Positions 42,440 to 50,853 of a stretch of 64,000 nt of DNA are shown piece after piece. A program made the translations under genes and the position numbers. The notes beneath the pieces were generated by a model. The model made no database searches and had not been told where the DNA came from. It saw only the letters and a list, made by a program, of their open reading frames with translations. Position 1 is the first letter of the stretch. Each line of letters begins with the position of its first letter. Where the stretch lies: the NCBI GenBank assembly GCA_018240025.1, contig JAFEGM010000003.1, forward strand, positions 1 through 64,000, in the 5' to 3' direction. The DNA comes from Verrucomicrobiota bacterium. GTDB lineage: Bacteria; Verrucomicrobiota; Verrucomicrobiia; Chthoniobacterales; SZAS-18.

Positions 42440-43546
42440 ATGCGTCTGCTCGACCGCTACATTCTGCGCGAACTGCTCGTGGCCGTGCTCTGGGCCGCCG
42501 CGGTGCTGACCTTCGTGCTCGTGCTGGGCAACATCTTCAAGCAGGTCTCGGCGTTGCTGGTGAACCACAACCTGCCGATCTCCTACATCCTCGCCTTCAT
42601 CGGCTACCTGCTGCCCTTCCTCCTCACCTTTACGATCCCCTGGGGGCTGCTGACGGGCATTCTGCTGGTCTTCGGCCGCTGGTCGGCCTCGAACGAACTG
42701 ACCGCGGTGCGGGCCAATGGGGTGCCTCTCACCCGGGTGGCCGCGCCGGTGCTGGTGGTGGCCGGATTGCTCAGCCTGCTTTGTCTCTGGATCAATCTGC
42801 AGGTCGCGCCGCGCGCGCAGGAGAACATTCGCACGTCCTTCTACCAGATCGCCACCACCGATCCGATCGCGCTCTTCAACAGCGAGCAGATCATCACCGA
42901 TTTTCCGAATCGGAAGATCTACGTGGGCAAGAAGTTCGGCGACCGGCTGGAGAACATCCACGTCTACGAGCTCAATCGTGACGGGGAGGTCCTGCGGGTC
43001 GTTTACGCCCGCACCGGCAGCCTCTCGGTCGATCTCGAGCGCAAACAGCTCCTGCTCAAGCTGACCGGCACGCGCTTCGAGCAGCGGGACGAGGGTTCGC
43101 CTTCGGACCTGACCCGCATCCGCGACGGCATCACCATGCAGGAGTTCGTCTTCCCGATTTCCCTGGAGGAACTCTACAACAAGAAGATGGCCCGCCGCGG
43201 CCTGAACATTCAGACCGCGCCCGAGCTGTTCACGAACCTCAAGTCAGGCACGGCGGAAAGCCGTTCGGCGGTGCTCACCGAAGTCAACCAGCGTTTCTCG
43301 TTCTCGCTCGCCTGCCTGACCCTCGGACTGGTGGCCATCCCGCTGGGGGTGGTGGCGCAGCGGAGAGAGACTTCCGTCGGCTTCGCCATCAGCCTCGCGG
43401 TGGCGGTGGTTTACTTCTTCCTCATTCAGCTGGTCAAGATTCTGAAAGTGAAGCCGCAGTTCCACCCCGAGCTGCTGGTCTGGGTGCCGAATCTGATTTT
43501 CCTCGGCCTTGGGCTATGGCTGTTCCGTCGGATGGCAAGCCGCTGA
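42440..43546 (+). CDS. LptF/LptG-family permease (lipopolysaccharide export)
   Basis: A 368-residue membrane protein of the YjgP/YjgQ family, a subunit of the LptB2FG transporter that extracts lipopolysaccharide from the inner membrane. It starts MRLLDRYILRELLVAVLWAA, typical for the family, with three transmembrane segments before a periplasmic beta-jellyroll domain (about 120-270) and three after it (RFSFSLACLTLGLVAIPLGV; VGFAISLAVAVVYFFLIQLV; LLVWVPNLIFLGLGLWLF). Which of the two subunits it is cannot be decided; the partner is not in the window. The frame upstream of the ATG is not family-like. It converges with mogA, 9 bases between stops. Confidence 0.9.
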   Translation: MRLLDRYILRELLVAVLWAAAVLTFVLVLGNIFKQVSALLVNHNLPISYILAFIGYLLPFLLTFTIPWGLLTGILLVFGRWSASNELTAVRANGVPLTRVAAPVLVVAGLLSLLCLWINLQVAPRAQENIRTSFYQIATTDPIALFNSEQIITDFPNRKIYVGKKFGDRLENIHVYELNRDGEVLRVVYARTGSLSVDLERKQLLLKLTGTRFEQRDEGSPSDLTRIRDGITMQEFVFPISLEELYNKKMARRGLNIQTAPELFTNLKSGTAESRSAVLTEVNQRFSFSLACLTLGLVAIPLGVVAQRRETSVGFAISLAVAVVYFFLIQLVKILKVKPQFHPELLVWVPNLIFLGLGLWLFRRMASR

Positions 43547-43555
43547 AGGGGAGCG

Positions 43556-44056
43556 TCAGCAGGAAGTCGGCAGCCGCTGGGCGAGCTTGACGCCGTGGGC
43601 GATGGCACCCTCGACGAAGCCGAGGCAATCGACCGCGCCCTGTGGCTTCCCCGGCAGGGCGATGACGAGCGCGTTCTCGACCACCGCGGCCAGGGCGCGG
43701 GAGAGAATGGCGTTCTTGGTCAGCTTCATCGACTCCGCCCGCATGACCTCGCCGAAGCCGGGCAGTTCCACCCGCATGAGTCCCCGAATTGCTTCGGGGG
43801 TCACATCGCGCGGAGCGATGCCCGTGCCTCCCGTGGTCAGGACGAGCGAACAGCCTTGGGCGATGAAGCTGCGCAGGGCCTCTTGCAGGCGGGTGATGTC
43901 ATCCGGTACGACGGCTTCGGCCAGGACGGGCCAGCCCCGCTTTGCGCACTCGGCCCGCAGCGCCGGACCGCCGAGGTCGTCGTATTCGCCAGCGGCGGCG
44001 CGGTCGGAGGCGGTGATGATGCCGACGCGGATGGCGCCTGAATCGTGACTGCTCAC
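43556..44056 (-). CDS. mogA: molybdopterin adenylyltransferase (MogA/MoaB family)
   Basis: A 166-residue protein of molybdenum cofactor synthesis that activates molybdopterin with ATP before metal insertion. Motifs: RVGIITASDRAAAGEYDDLG, LVLTTGGTGIAPRDVTPEA and ENALVIALPGKPQGA. MogA and MoaB are close; I favour MogA by the TPEA and SxR context but the symbol is tentative. It overlaps the upstream exported-protein gene by four bases (ATGA). The molybdopterin oxidoreductase at 13509-15596 is a possible user. Confidence 0.88.
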   Translation of the reverse strand: MSSHDSGAIRVGIITASDRAAAGEYDDLGGPALRAECAKRGWPVLAEAVVPDDITRLQEALRSFIAQGCSLVLTTGGTGIAPRDVTPEAIRGLMRVELPGFGEVMRAESMKLTKNAILSRALAAVVENALVIALPGKPQGAVDCLGFVEGAIAHGVKLAQRLPTSC

Positions 44057-44538
44057 TGGGCCAGAATCTGGGCGAAGGCGGCGGCGTCGGCGGCGCTGAG
44101 GCGCGGATTGCCGCTGTTCATGGGCGGGTCGTAGGCAAACTCGAGTTCGTTCGCGCCGCGGGATACGAGCTTCAGCTCGCCGCCGTACTTGATGTCGCCG
44201 ATCTTACAGAGCTCAGTACCCGCGGGCGCGGCGGGGAACTTGGCCAAGGCGGCCGCAAGCATCGACTGGACCTGGGCCAGCGACTTCGACTTGCCGGTGC
44301 CGAGCATGAAGTAATTCCAATCGGTCCCGCGGCCGGTCGTGCGCGAGATGACGAACTTGAGCTGCTGCCCCTTCTCGGCCGACTTCGACGGCGCGGTGGC
44401 GGAGACGCTGTAGCTGACGGTTCCGTCCGAGGATTTTGCGTTGCCTAGCGTGTAGGCGAACGGCGCCCGAGCTTCCTGGGCGCCGGCGGTGAGGGCGAGC
44501 ACAGCGACAGCGCAGAGGGTGGTGAGGAATTGCTTCAT
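44053..44538 (-). CDS. exported hypothetical protein
   Basis: A 161-residue protein with a signal peptide (MKQFLTTLCAVAVLALTAGA). The rest (FAYTLGNAKSSDGTVSYSVS, LKFVISRTTGRGTDWNYFML, LELCK-like Cys at about 113) is not a family I recognise. Translation is coupled to mogA by an ATGA overlap, though no functional link is obvious. Its start faces the SRP RNA gene, so the 91 bases between must hold divergent promoters. Confidence 0.7.
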   Translation of the reverse strand: MKQFLTTLCAVAVLALTAGAQEARAPFAYTLGNAKSSDGTVSYSVSATAPSKSAEKGQQLKFVISRTTGRGTDWNYFMLGTGKSKSLAQVQSMLAAALAKFPAAPAGTELCKIGDIKYGGELKLVSRGANELEFAYDPPMNSGNPRLSAADAAAFAQILAQ

Positions 44539-44629
44539 GGCCGGAATCTAGGCGAAAATCGGAGGACTGAAATCGGAAATCGTGGTCCCCGGCCTTGCTC
44601 CCAGGGCGATCTCTGCGACGTTCCCCCTG

Positions 44630-44727
<98 letters not shown>

Positions 44728-44818
44728 TACCCGGACCCCAGGGCGATGCCGGCCAGGGTTGAGGCGATTGAAAATTGTCACAGGACGACCGGCCCGCGCT
44801 CGCTATGGGCATTCCTCC

Positions 44819-45298
44819 ATGGGCAAGGAAATCGAACGCAAATTTCTCGTCACTTCCGAGGTCTGGCGCGAGGGCGCGGTCGGAGTGGAGTTCCGGCAGG
44901 GTTATCTGTCGCGGGATCCCGGCCACACCGTGCGGGTACGGCTGGCCGGCGAGCAGGGTTTTCTGACGATCAAGGGGCGGCGCCGTGGCCTGACCAAGGC
45001 GGAGTTCGAGTATCCGATCCCGGCGGCGGATGCGGTCGAGCTGCTGCGCCTGTGCGGGCAGCCCTTGATCGAGAAGACGCGCTACCGCGTACCGCACGGC
45101 GGCTTGGTCTGGGAGATCGACGAGTTCGCGGGCGCGAACGCCGGGCTGATCGTGGCCGAAGTCGAACTCCAAGCCGAAAATCAGCTCTTCGAATTGCCAC
45201 CATGGGTGGGCGCCGAGGTCAGCTTCGACAAGCGCTATTACAACTCCCAACTCGGCGTGCGACCCTTCCGCACATGGACAGCCACGGAGCTGGGCTGA
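44819..45298 (+). CDS. CYTH-domain protein (triphosphatase / class IV adenylate cyclase-like)
   Basis: A 159-residue protein starting MGKEIERKFLV, with the signature ExExK motif (Glu4, Glu6, Lys8) of CYTH domains. Later elements fit the eight-stranded tunnel: TVRVRLAGEQGFLTIKG, EFEYPIPAADAVELL, IEKTRYRV, WEIDEFAGANAGLIVAEVEL, DKRYYNSQL. Short bacterial CYTH proteins of this kind are usually inorganic triphosphatases; cyclase activity is less likely. It lies 92 bases after the SRP RNA. Confidence 0.92.
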   Translation: MGKEIERKFLVTSEVWREGAVGVEFRQGYLSRDPGHTVRVRLAGEQGFLTIKGRRRGLTKAEFEYPIPAADAVELLRLCGQPLIEKTRYRVPHGGLVWEIDEFAGANAGLIVAEVELQAENQLFELPPWVGAEVSFDKRYYNSQLGVRPFRTWTATELG

Positions 45299-45319
45299 GG
45301 CAACGCCACGGCGCAAAAA

Positions 45320-45340
45320 AGGGCGGCACCCGGCCGCCCT
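45320..45340 (-). terminator. Rho-independent terminator closing the polysaccharide locus
   Basis: AGGGCGGC / GCCGCCCT form a perfect 8-bp stem with a 5-base loop; on the minus strand it is followed by TTTTTT. It lies 35 bases after the asnB stop at 45375 and just after the convergent CYTH gene. Confidence 0.85.
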
Positions 45341-45374
45341 CGTGGAACAGTTCGCGCTGAACCCCGCCTACATC

Positions 45375-47183
45375 CTACATCTCCCACCAGCGGCGGAAGA
45401 CGAAGATGCACCATTTCTGGTACCAGGTGGTGAGTTGAATGCCGTCGGGCAGCCGGTTCGGAATGTTGAGCGCGCCCCGCCAATCGCTTTCCAGCCAGCG
45501 GTCGAAGGGAAACGAGAAGCCTCGCTTTGCTCCCCGCGCCACCCATTCAGGGATCTCCGGCAGCGCTTCCAGCAGCATCGCTTTGCCCGGTCGCAAGCGC
45601 CGGCCCGGCGGCACTCGCGCGAGTTGCTCGTAGAGCACGCTGTCGACCAGGGGCACCCGCAGCTCCAGCCCCCAGGCCATGCTGGCCACGTCGCTGTCGC
45701 GCAGCAGCTGGTTGCGCATGTACTGGGTGATCTCGAGGGCGCTGACGGTGTCGCGAATGGTCGCCTCCTCCCCGGGCAGGCGGATGGGCACGGTGGAAGG
45801 GCTGGGGGCCGGGCTGCCTTCGAGGAAATACTCGGTCAGCCGACGGGCCTCGCGGTCGGTGAAGATGCCCCGATAGGCGTTCATGGCGCTGGTCACGCTC
45901 GGGCCCTCGCGCAGAAACGTGCCCAACCGGCGGACGCGCGGGTGGCCGGGCCAGTGCTCCATCAGCCGGCCTGCGATGGAAGCCAACGGCCCCAGCTTCT
46001 GCGCCGTCTCCAGCATTTTCGGGATGCGCTCGAAGCTCGGGTAGCTGCCGAAGACCTCGTCGCCGCCGAGGCCGGAGAGGACGACCTTCTTGCCGGCATC
46101 GCGCGCGATTTTGGAAATCGCATAGGTATTGAATCCGTCGATGCTCGGCTGATCGATGTGCTTGAGAAACCGGTCGAAGAGCGCGCGCGCCTCGGCGGCG
46201 GTGAGGCGGTGGTCGACGTGCCGGGTGCCGAAATGACGAGCCGTGCGCGCGGCGGCGTAGCCCTCGTTGTACTCTTCCTCGTCAAAGGAGATGGAATAGG
46301 TGTCGAGATTCTCCCGCTGCTGGATCTTGGCCAGAGCGACCAGGGCAGTGGAATCGATCCCGCCGGAGAGAAACAGGCCGACCGGCACGTCGCTGACGAA
46401 ATGGTGCTCGACCGTATCGAGCAGCTGCGCGCGCACGAAAGCCGCATCCTCGGTGACGGAAACGAGCGGCTGGGTCGGCTCCCCGACGTGGCCGAAAGGG
46501 AGCCGCCAGTGGGTCTGCCGCTGCTCGATGCGACCGTCGCGCCAGAGCATCCAAGTGCCCGCCTCCAGGCACTTCGCACCTTGAATGAGCGTGTGCGGCT
46601 CGGGCACCGAACCGCGTCGGAAGTATCCGAGCAGACCTTCGGGATCCAGCCGCCGCGGCACCACCCCCGTGGAAAGCAGCGCCCGCATCTCGGAGGCGAA
46701 CCCGAGCGTCCCATCGGGGCGCAGGGCGTAGTAGAGCGGTTTGATGCCCAGCGGGTCCCGCGCCAGGAGGCAGGTGCGCTCGCGCTGATCCCAAAGTGCG
46801 AGCGCATACATCCCGCGCAGTCGCTGCAGAAAGGCCGGCCCGTGCAGATGGTGCAGGAGGAGGATGATCTCCGTGTCGGAGGTCGAATTCGGCTCCAGGC
46901 CGGCCGCACGGACCTCGGCGGTCAACTCCCGGAAATTGAAGATCTCGCCGTTGTAGACCATCACGTAACGGTCGTCGCAGGCGAACATCGGCTGATGACC
47001 CGCCTCGCTGAGATCGAGGATGGAGAGACGACAGTGCGTCAGGCCGATGCACCCGTCGGCCGAGTAGTAGGTCCCTTCGTCATCCGGTCCCCGATGACGG
47101 ATGGCTCCCAGCACATGCGGCAGGACCGCGCGCAGACTCTCGGCCTGCGGCGCCGGATGCAGGATGCCAGCGATGCCACACAT
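45375..47183 (-). CDS. asnB: glutamine-dependent asparagine synthetase-type amidotransferase
   Basis: A 602-residue AsnB-family enzyme. The N-terminal glutaminase domain begins MCGIAGILHP (nucleophile Cys2) and contains IRHRGPDDEGTYY, HCRLSILDLSEAGHQPM and YNGEIFNFREL. The synthetase domain has the PP-loop SGGIDST and SGLGGDEVFGSYPSF. In polysaccharide loci such proteins often amidate a sugar acid or other intermediate instead of making free asparagine; which applies here cannot be decided. It is the last gene of the minus-strand locus, 69 bases after a glycosyltransferase gene. Confidence 0.92.
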   Translation of the reverse strand: MCGIAGILHPAPQAESLRAVLPHVLGAIRHRGPDDEGTYYSADGCIGLTHCRLSILDLSEAGHQPMFACDDRYVMVYNGEIFNFRELTAEVRAAGLEPNSTSDTEIILLLHHLHGPAFLQRLRGMYALALWDQRERTCLLARDPLGIKPLYYALRPDGTLGFASEMRALLSTGVVPRRLDPEGLLGYFRRGSVPEPHTLIQGAKCLEAGTWMLWRDGRIEQRQTHWRLPFGHVGEPTQPLVSVTEDAAFVRAQLLDTVEHHFVSDVPVGLFLSGGIDSTALVALAKIQQRENLDTYSISFDEEEYNEGYAAARTARHFGTRHVDHRLTAAEARALFDRFLKHIDQPSIDGFNTYAISKIARDAGKKVVLSGLGGDEVFGSYPSFERIPKMLETAQKLGPLASIAGRLMEHWPGHPRVRRLGTFLREGPSVTSAMNAYRGIFTDREARRLTEYFLEGSPAPSPSTVPIRLPGEEATIRDTVSALEITQYMRNQLLRDSDVASMAWGLELRVPLVDSVLYEQLARVPPGRRLRPGKAMLLEALPEIPEWVARGAKRGFSFPFDRWLESDWRGALNIPNRLPDGIQLTTWYQKWCIFVFRRWWEM

Positions 47184-47252
47184 GTGCTCTTGAATCTAAT
47201 CCGCGAGAGGAGCGCGAGAGGGTCAGCAAAGATTACAAACTTGCAACGTAAA

Positions 47253-48467
47253 TCAGCGACCCTCTGTGGTGGTGTTTTCGGAAATTCCGAAGAAGTCGAC
47301 GAAGTGCTGGTGCAGACAGCGGCGGAATTGGGCGAGTCCGAAGTGGTCGATGGTGCGCTGGCGCAGGGCCTCGGGTTCGTTCAGCACCGCCAGGCTGTGG
47401 GTACCGAGCAGGACGGAAACGACCGCGTCGCGGATCTCGGCGGCATTGTCCGGGTCGACCAGCAGGCCCAGCTCGCCATGCAGGAGCGGATCCACCGAAC
47501 CATCGACCTTGCCGGCGATGACGGGCTTGCCGCTGGCCAGAGCTTCCAGGAAGACGATGCCGAAGCCTTCCCGTTTGCTGGGCATGACGAAAACGTCGCA
47601 GGCATTGTAGCAATCCGGCAGCTCATCGTCCTCCACGTCGGTGGCAACGGTCACCCGATCGCCCAGTCCCCGTTGGGCGATCATTTCGTGCACCCGGGCA
47701 AGATCATTTCCGCGGCCGACGAGCAGATAGTGGGCTTCGGGCACGACAGTGAGCACCTGGGGCAGGATGCGCAGGATCTGATCGTAGCCCTTGTAGCGCT
47801 CGCGTTCCTCGATCCGCGCCACCGTCAGCAGCAGACGCCGCCTCGGGTCGATGCCCAGCCGCTGCAGCAGGGCCAGGGGCTTCGGCCGTGGGCGGAATCG
47901 CTCTGCGTCGAGGGTGTTCGGCATCAGGTGCACCCGTTCGGGCCGCAGCCCGTGACGGTCGATCAGCACCTGGCGGGTGTAACTGCTGACCGCCAGCACC
48001 CGGTCGCAAGCCCGCAGAGCCCGCAGCACGCTGGGTCGGTGCGCGTCCCAAGCCTCGAATCCATGGGCGACCGTCCAAAAGGGCACGCCGCGCAGGCGCT
48101 GCAGGAGGTGGGCGGCCGGAGAGAAATTGAGGTGCGAGGTGAGGACGAGGTCCGGCTTCTGCCACGCTCCGTGACCGACCAGTTCGGCGGCGAAAAAGGG
48201 CGTGCGCAGGGCGCGCCCGGCGCTGCCGGCAAAGGTGAACCGGGTCTGCGGCGGGGCCGAGAAATCGGCGGGCAATCCATGGTCGTTCTTCAGCAGCACC
48301 CGCTCGACGCGGACCAGCGGATCCTCGACCAAGCCTTCCAGCAGATGGCGCGAGTACCGCTGGATGCCGCCGAGCTGGAAGAGCTCGGGACACCAGAAGT
48401 GGACGGACGTGGGCGCGGACGGCAACACAGGAGGAGCGTCTAGACGAACTTGGGCAGCTGGCTGCAC
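47253..48467 (-). CDS. family 4 glycosyltransferase
   Basis: A 404-residue GT-B enzyme. The N-terminal half shows FQLGGIQRYSRHLLEGL and VLTSHLNFSPAAHLLQR; the C-terminal half shows LLLTVARIEERERYKGYDQI and the EX7E motif in KREGFGIVFLEALASGKPVI. It should transfer a sugar from a nucleotide donor to a lipid-linked or growing glycan in the cytoplasm. From the ATG it overlaps the upstream gene by 28 bases; a GTG at 48428 (VLPSAPTSVHFW) would remove the overlap and fits the domain start better. Confidence 0.92.
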   Translation of the reverse strand: MQPAAQVRLDAPPVLPSAPTSVHFWCPELFQLGGIQRYSRHLLEGLVEDPLVRVERVLLKNDHGLPADFSAPPQTRFTFAGSAGRALRTPFFAAELVGHGAWQKPDLVLTSHLNFSPAAHLLQRLRGVPFWTVAHGFEAWDAHRPSVLRALRACDRVLAVSSYTRQVLIDRHGLRPERVHLMPNTLDAERFRPRPKPLALLQRLGIDPRRRLLLTVARIEERERYKGYDQILRILPQVLTVVPEAHYLLVGRGNDLARVHEMIAQRGLGDRVTVATDVEDDELPDCYNACDVFVMPSKREGFGIVFLEALASGKPVIAGKVDGSVDPLLHGELGLLVDPDNAAEIRDAVVSVLLGTHSLAVLNEPEALRQRTIDHFGLAQFRRCLHQHFVDFFGISENTTTEGR

Positions 48468-49612
48468 GCAGCCTTCAACCCCTTGATGCTCTCATCGTAG
48501 TGGTAATGGCGCACGATTTTCCCCGATTCCTGCCCCCAGCGGCGGAGGCGCTCGCGATCGCGGAAGCACTCGCGCAGCGCAATGGTCAGGCATTCGACCT
48601 GTCCCGCCGGAAAGACCATGCCATTGCGTCCGTGCTGGACCAGGTCCGCGGCGCAGCCGACGTGGCTGCTCACCACAATGGCTCGTTCCAGGCACATGGC
48701 CTCGTTCACCGCCAGTCCCCACGTTTCGCTGCGCCCGAAGCTGGGCAGCACGAAGACGTCGCAGGCCGCGTAGGTCCGGGGCATTTGCGACTGATTTTGG
48801 AAGGGGGCGAAGCGAACGCGCGGGTGGGCGCCGGCCTTGGCGCGCAGCTCGGGCTCCAGCTCTCCGTCGCCTACGAAGACGAGAAAAGCGGACGGATCGT
48901 CGATCCGCAGAAACGCCTCCAGGAGATCGAGCGGCCGCTTTTTCTCCTGCAGTTTGCCGGCGAAGAGCACCATGGTGGCATCCGTCGGAATGCCGAGGGT
49001 CGCGCGCCAGGCCTGGGCCTCTTCCCGCGCGGCACCGGCGGCGATGAAACGGTCGTTGTCGACGGCATGCGGTGCGAAGAAGAGCTGCTCCGGCCGCACG
49101 CCGTGGTACGTGAAGTAGTCACGATTGGCCTGGCCGACGTAGAGAAAGGCCGAGAAGCGCGCATAGACGGCCGAGATCAGCCGGCGCCGCAGGTTTGCCC
49201 GGGCGCCGGATTCCCCCAGCAGGTGGTGCGAATCGCCTCGGAACATCAAGGGCGCCTGGCTGCGGTGCCACCGCCAGATCAGATTCTGCAGGGTCAGGTA
49301 GTTGTAGCCGAAGACGAGCAGCGCCTCAGGGCGGAAGTGCTCGAGTCGCGCGAACAGTCCCGGATTGCTGATGCCCCGGAAATGATGGGTCCCCGGGGAC
49401 GAGGCGTTGTTCGGCACGAACTCGCTGGCGTAGCCCTCGAGCAGGGGGACGTCCCAGGTGAAGGCGCGCTGGAAGCCAGGATCGACCTTTTGGGTGACAC
49501 CAAAGTCCCAGAGGTAAAACACCCGCAGGTCGAAGGCCGCATCTGCGGCGATGCGCTGAAACCACGGCGCATAATACTGCACCGGGTGGGTGGTGACGAT
49601 GCCGAGACGCAT
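48440..49612 (-). CDS. family 4 glycosyltransferase
   Basis: A 390-residue GT-B glycosyltransferase starting MRLGIVTTHPVQYYAPWFQR. The C-terminal domain has VLFAGKLQEKKRPLDLLEAF, FVGDGELEPELRAKA and the EX7E motif (RSETWGLAVNEAMCLERAIV). The N-terminal HPVQYYAP motif is typical of one exopolysaccharide-locus subgroup. The upstream start at 49654 adds non-family residues. Its stop lies within or just before the next gene's start, so the pair is tightly linked. Confidence 0.92.
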   Translation of the reverse strand: MRLGIVTTHPVQYYAPWFQRIAADAAFDLRVFYLWDFGVTQKVDPGFQRAFTWDVPLLEGYASEFVPNNASSPGTHHFRGISNPGLFARLEHFRPEALLVFGYNYLTLQNLIWRWHRSQAPLMFRGDSHHLLGESGARANLRRRLISAVYARFSAFLYVGQANRDYFTYHGVRPEQLFFAPHAVDNDRFIAAGAAREEAQAWRATLGIPTDATMVLFAGKLQEKKRPLDLLEAFLRIDDPSAFLVFVGDGELEPELRAKAGAHPRVRFAPFQNQSQMPRTYAACDVFVLPSFGRSETWGLAVNEAMCLERAIVVSSHVGCAADLVQHGRNGMVFPAGQVECLTIALRECFRDRERLRRWGQESGKIVRHYHYDESIKGLKAACSQLPKFV

Positions 49613-49660
49613 TGGGCAGAGTCGATCCTGACGAAGTTGGGTCGGTTCCGACAAGCCCGA

Positions 49661-50845
49661 TCAGGCCGTGGGCGCAGCGGCGATTCGCTCGAAGTCTTCC
49701 AAGTAGAGCTGAGCGACGCCTGGGAGCCGCAGGGCGTGGGCTGTGGCCCAGCCGCGCCGGGCGATCTCCCTGCGTAGTGTCGGGCGATCGGCCCAGGTTC
49801 CGAGCTTGGCCGCCAGTTCCTCGGCCGCGCGCGGGGAGGTGTGATCGAACTGCTCCCCGTTCAACCCGGGCTGGAGGTAGTCGGAGAAGCAGCGCAACTG
49901 CGAGACCAGTACGGCGCAACCGCAGGCCATGGCTTCCTTCGGCGCGACGGGCGAGGCTTCGCCGCCTGCGTCGACGCTCGGGTATACGAAGATATCGGCC
50001 GCGCGATAATGCTCCTGCAGCGCCTCCGGATCCACCTCGAAGCCGGCCCACTCCACCGCGTCTCCCAGGGGGTCGGTCAACCGGCGCAAGCCGGCGGCAT
50101 ACTCCTCGCCCCCGCCGCCGGCTGCGGCCTCGGTGGGCCCGACCAGCCGGAGTTTCCAGCCGTGACCCGCGGTGGTCTGGCGGAAGCGGGCGAAGGCGGC
50201 AATGAGCAGGTCGACTCCCTTCTGCGGATGGATCCGCCCCACGAAGACGATCCGGCGGCGTTCCCCAGCCAGATGGCGCTCGAGGCCGACTTCGTCGGTC
50301 CAGCCGAAGGCCTCCGGCACGGGATTGGGAATGATCCGCACCTGGCCGGCCACGGACGGGAACAGCGCGACGATGCGGTCGGCCACCGCCGTGCTGACCG
50401 CCTGCAGCCGGGGCGCGTGCCGGTACCACCGATACTGGGCCTGCGGGAAGCGCTGGCAGTGTACGTAGAGCGCGCCGTGCTTCCCTCGCGCGGGCAGGAG
50501 CATCGGCAGAAAGAAGGTGTTCGAGACGAGGACATCGGCTTCCGGCAGGAGCGGCCGGATCCGCCGGCAGTAGGCCCAGTCCAGAAGCAGCCGACGCGGC
50601 CAGAGGAGATCGATGCCGGCCAGCGGACGCCAAGCCGCGGGGGCGTCGGCCCCGCCGGCGCGGCGATGTTCCACCCCGAGCTTTTGCTCCTGTGCCGGCA
50701 GCCCGGGAAAGGCCCTCGACACGTGCACGACCCGATGCCCGGCTCGCGCGAAGGCGGGCCCGAGTTCGAACCAGATTTTCTCCACCGCGCCCGCGCGCAG
50801 CGGCGGGATGGGCAGGAACGGCCCCTGAACGACGGTGATCCGCAT
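49661..50845 (-). CDS. family 4 glycosyltransferase
   Basis: A 394-residue GT-B enzyme from the ATG giving MRITVVQGPFLPIPPLRAGA. Motifs: AVEKIWFELGPAFARAGHRV, PNPVPEAFGWTDE, RIVFVGRIHPQKGVDLLIAA and the EX7E segment GGEASPVAPKEAMACGCAVL. The ATG lies 8 bases after the stop of the Wzy-like gene, so the two are probably co-translated. Donor and acceptor are unknown. Confidence 0.92.
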   Translation of the reverse strand: MRITVVQGPFLPIPPLRAGAVEKIWFELGPAFARAGHRVVHVSRAFPGLPAQEQKLGVEHRRAGGADAPAAWRPLAGIDLLWPRRLLLDWAYCRRIRPLLPEADVLVSNTFFLPMLLPARGKHGALYVHCQRFPQAQYRWYRHAPRLQAVSTAVADRIVALFPSVAGQVRIIPNPVPEAFGWTDEVGLERHLAGERRRIVFVGRIHPQKGVDLLIAAFARFRQTTAGHGWKLRLVGPTEAAAGGGGEEYAAGLRRLTDPLGDAVEWAGFEVDPEALQEHYRAADIFVYPSVDAGGEASPVAPKEAMACGCAVLVSQLRCFSDYLQPGLNGEQFDHTSPRAAEELAAKLGTWADRPTLRREIARRGWATAHALRLPGVAQLYLEDFERIAAAPTA

Positions 50846-50853
50846 GGAAACCG

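Noticed and set aside
45342-48443. 1,033-residue plus-strand open frame
   Set aside because: Antisense to asnB and a glycosyltransferase, both with unmistakable motifs.
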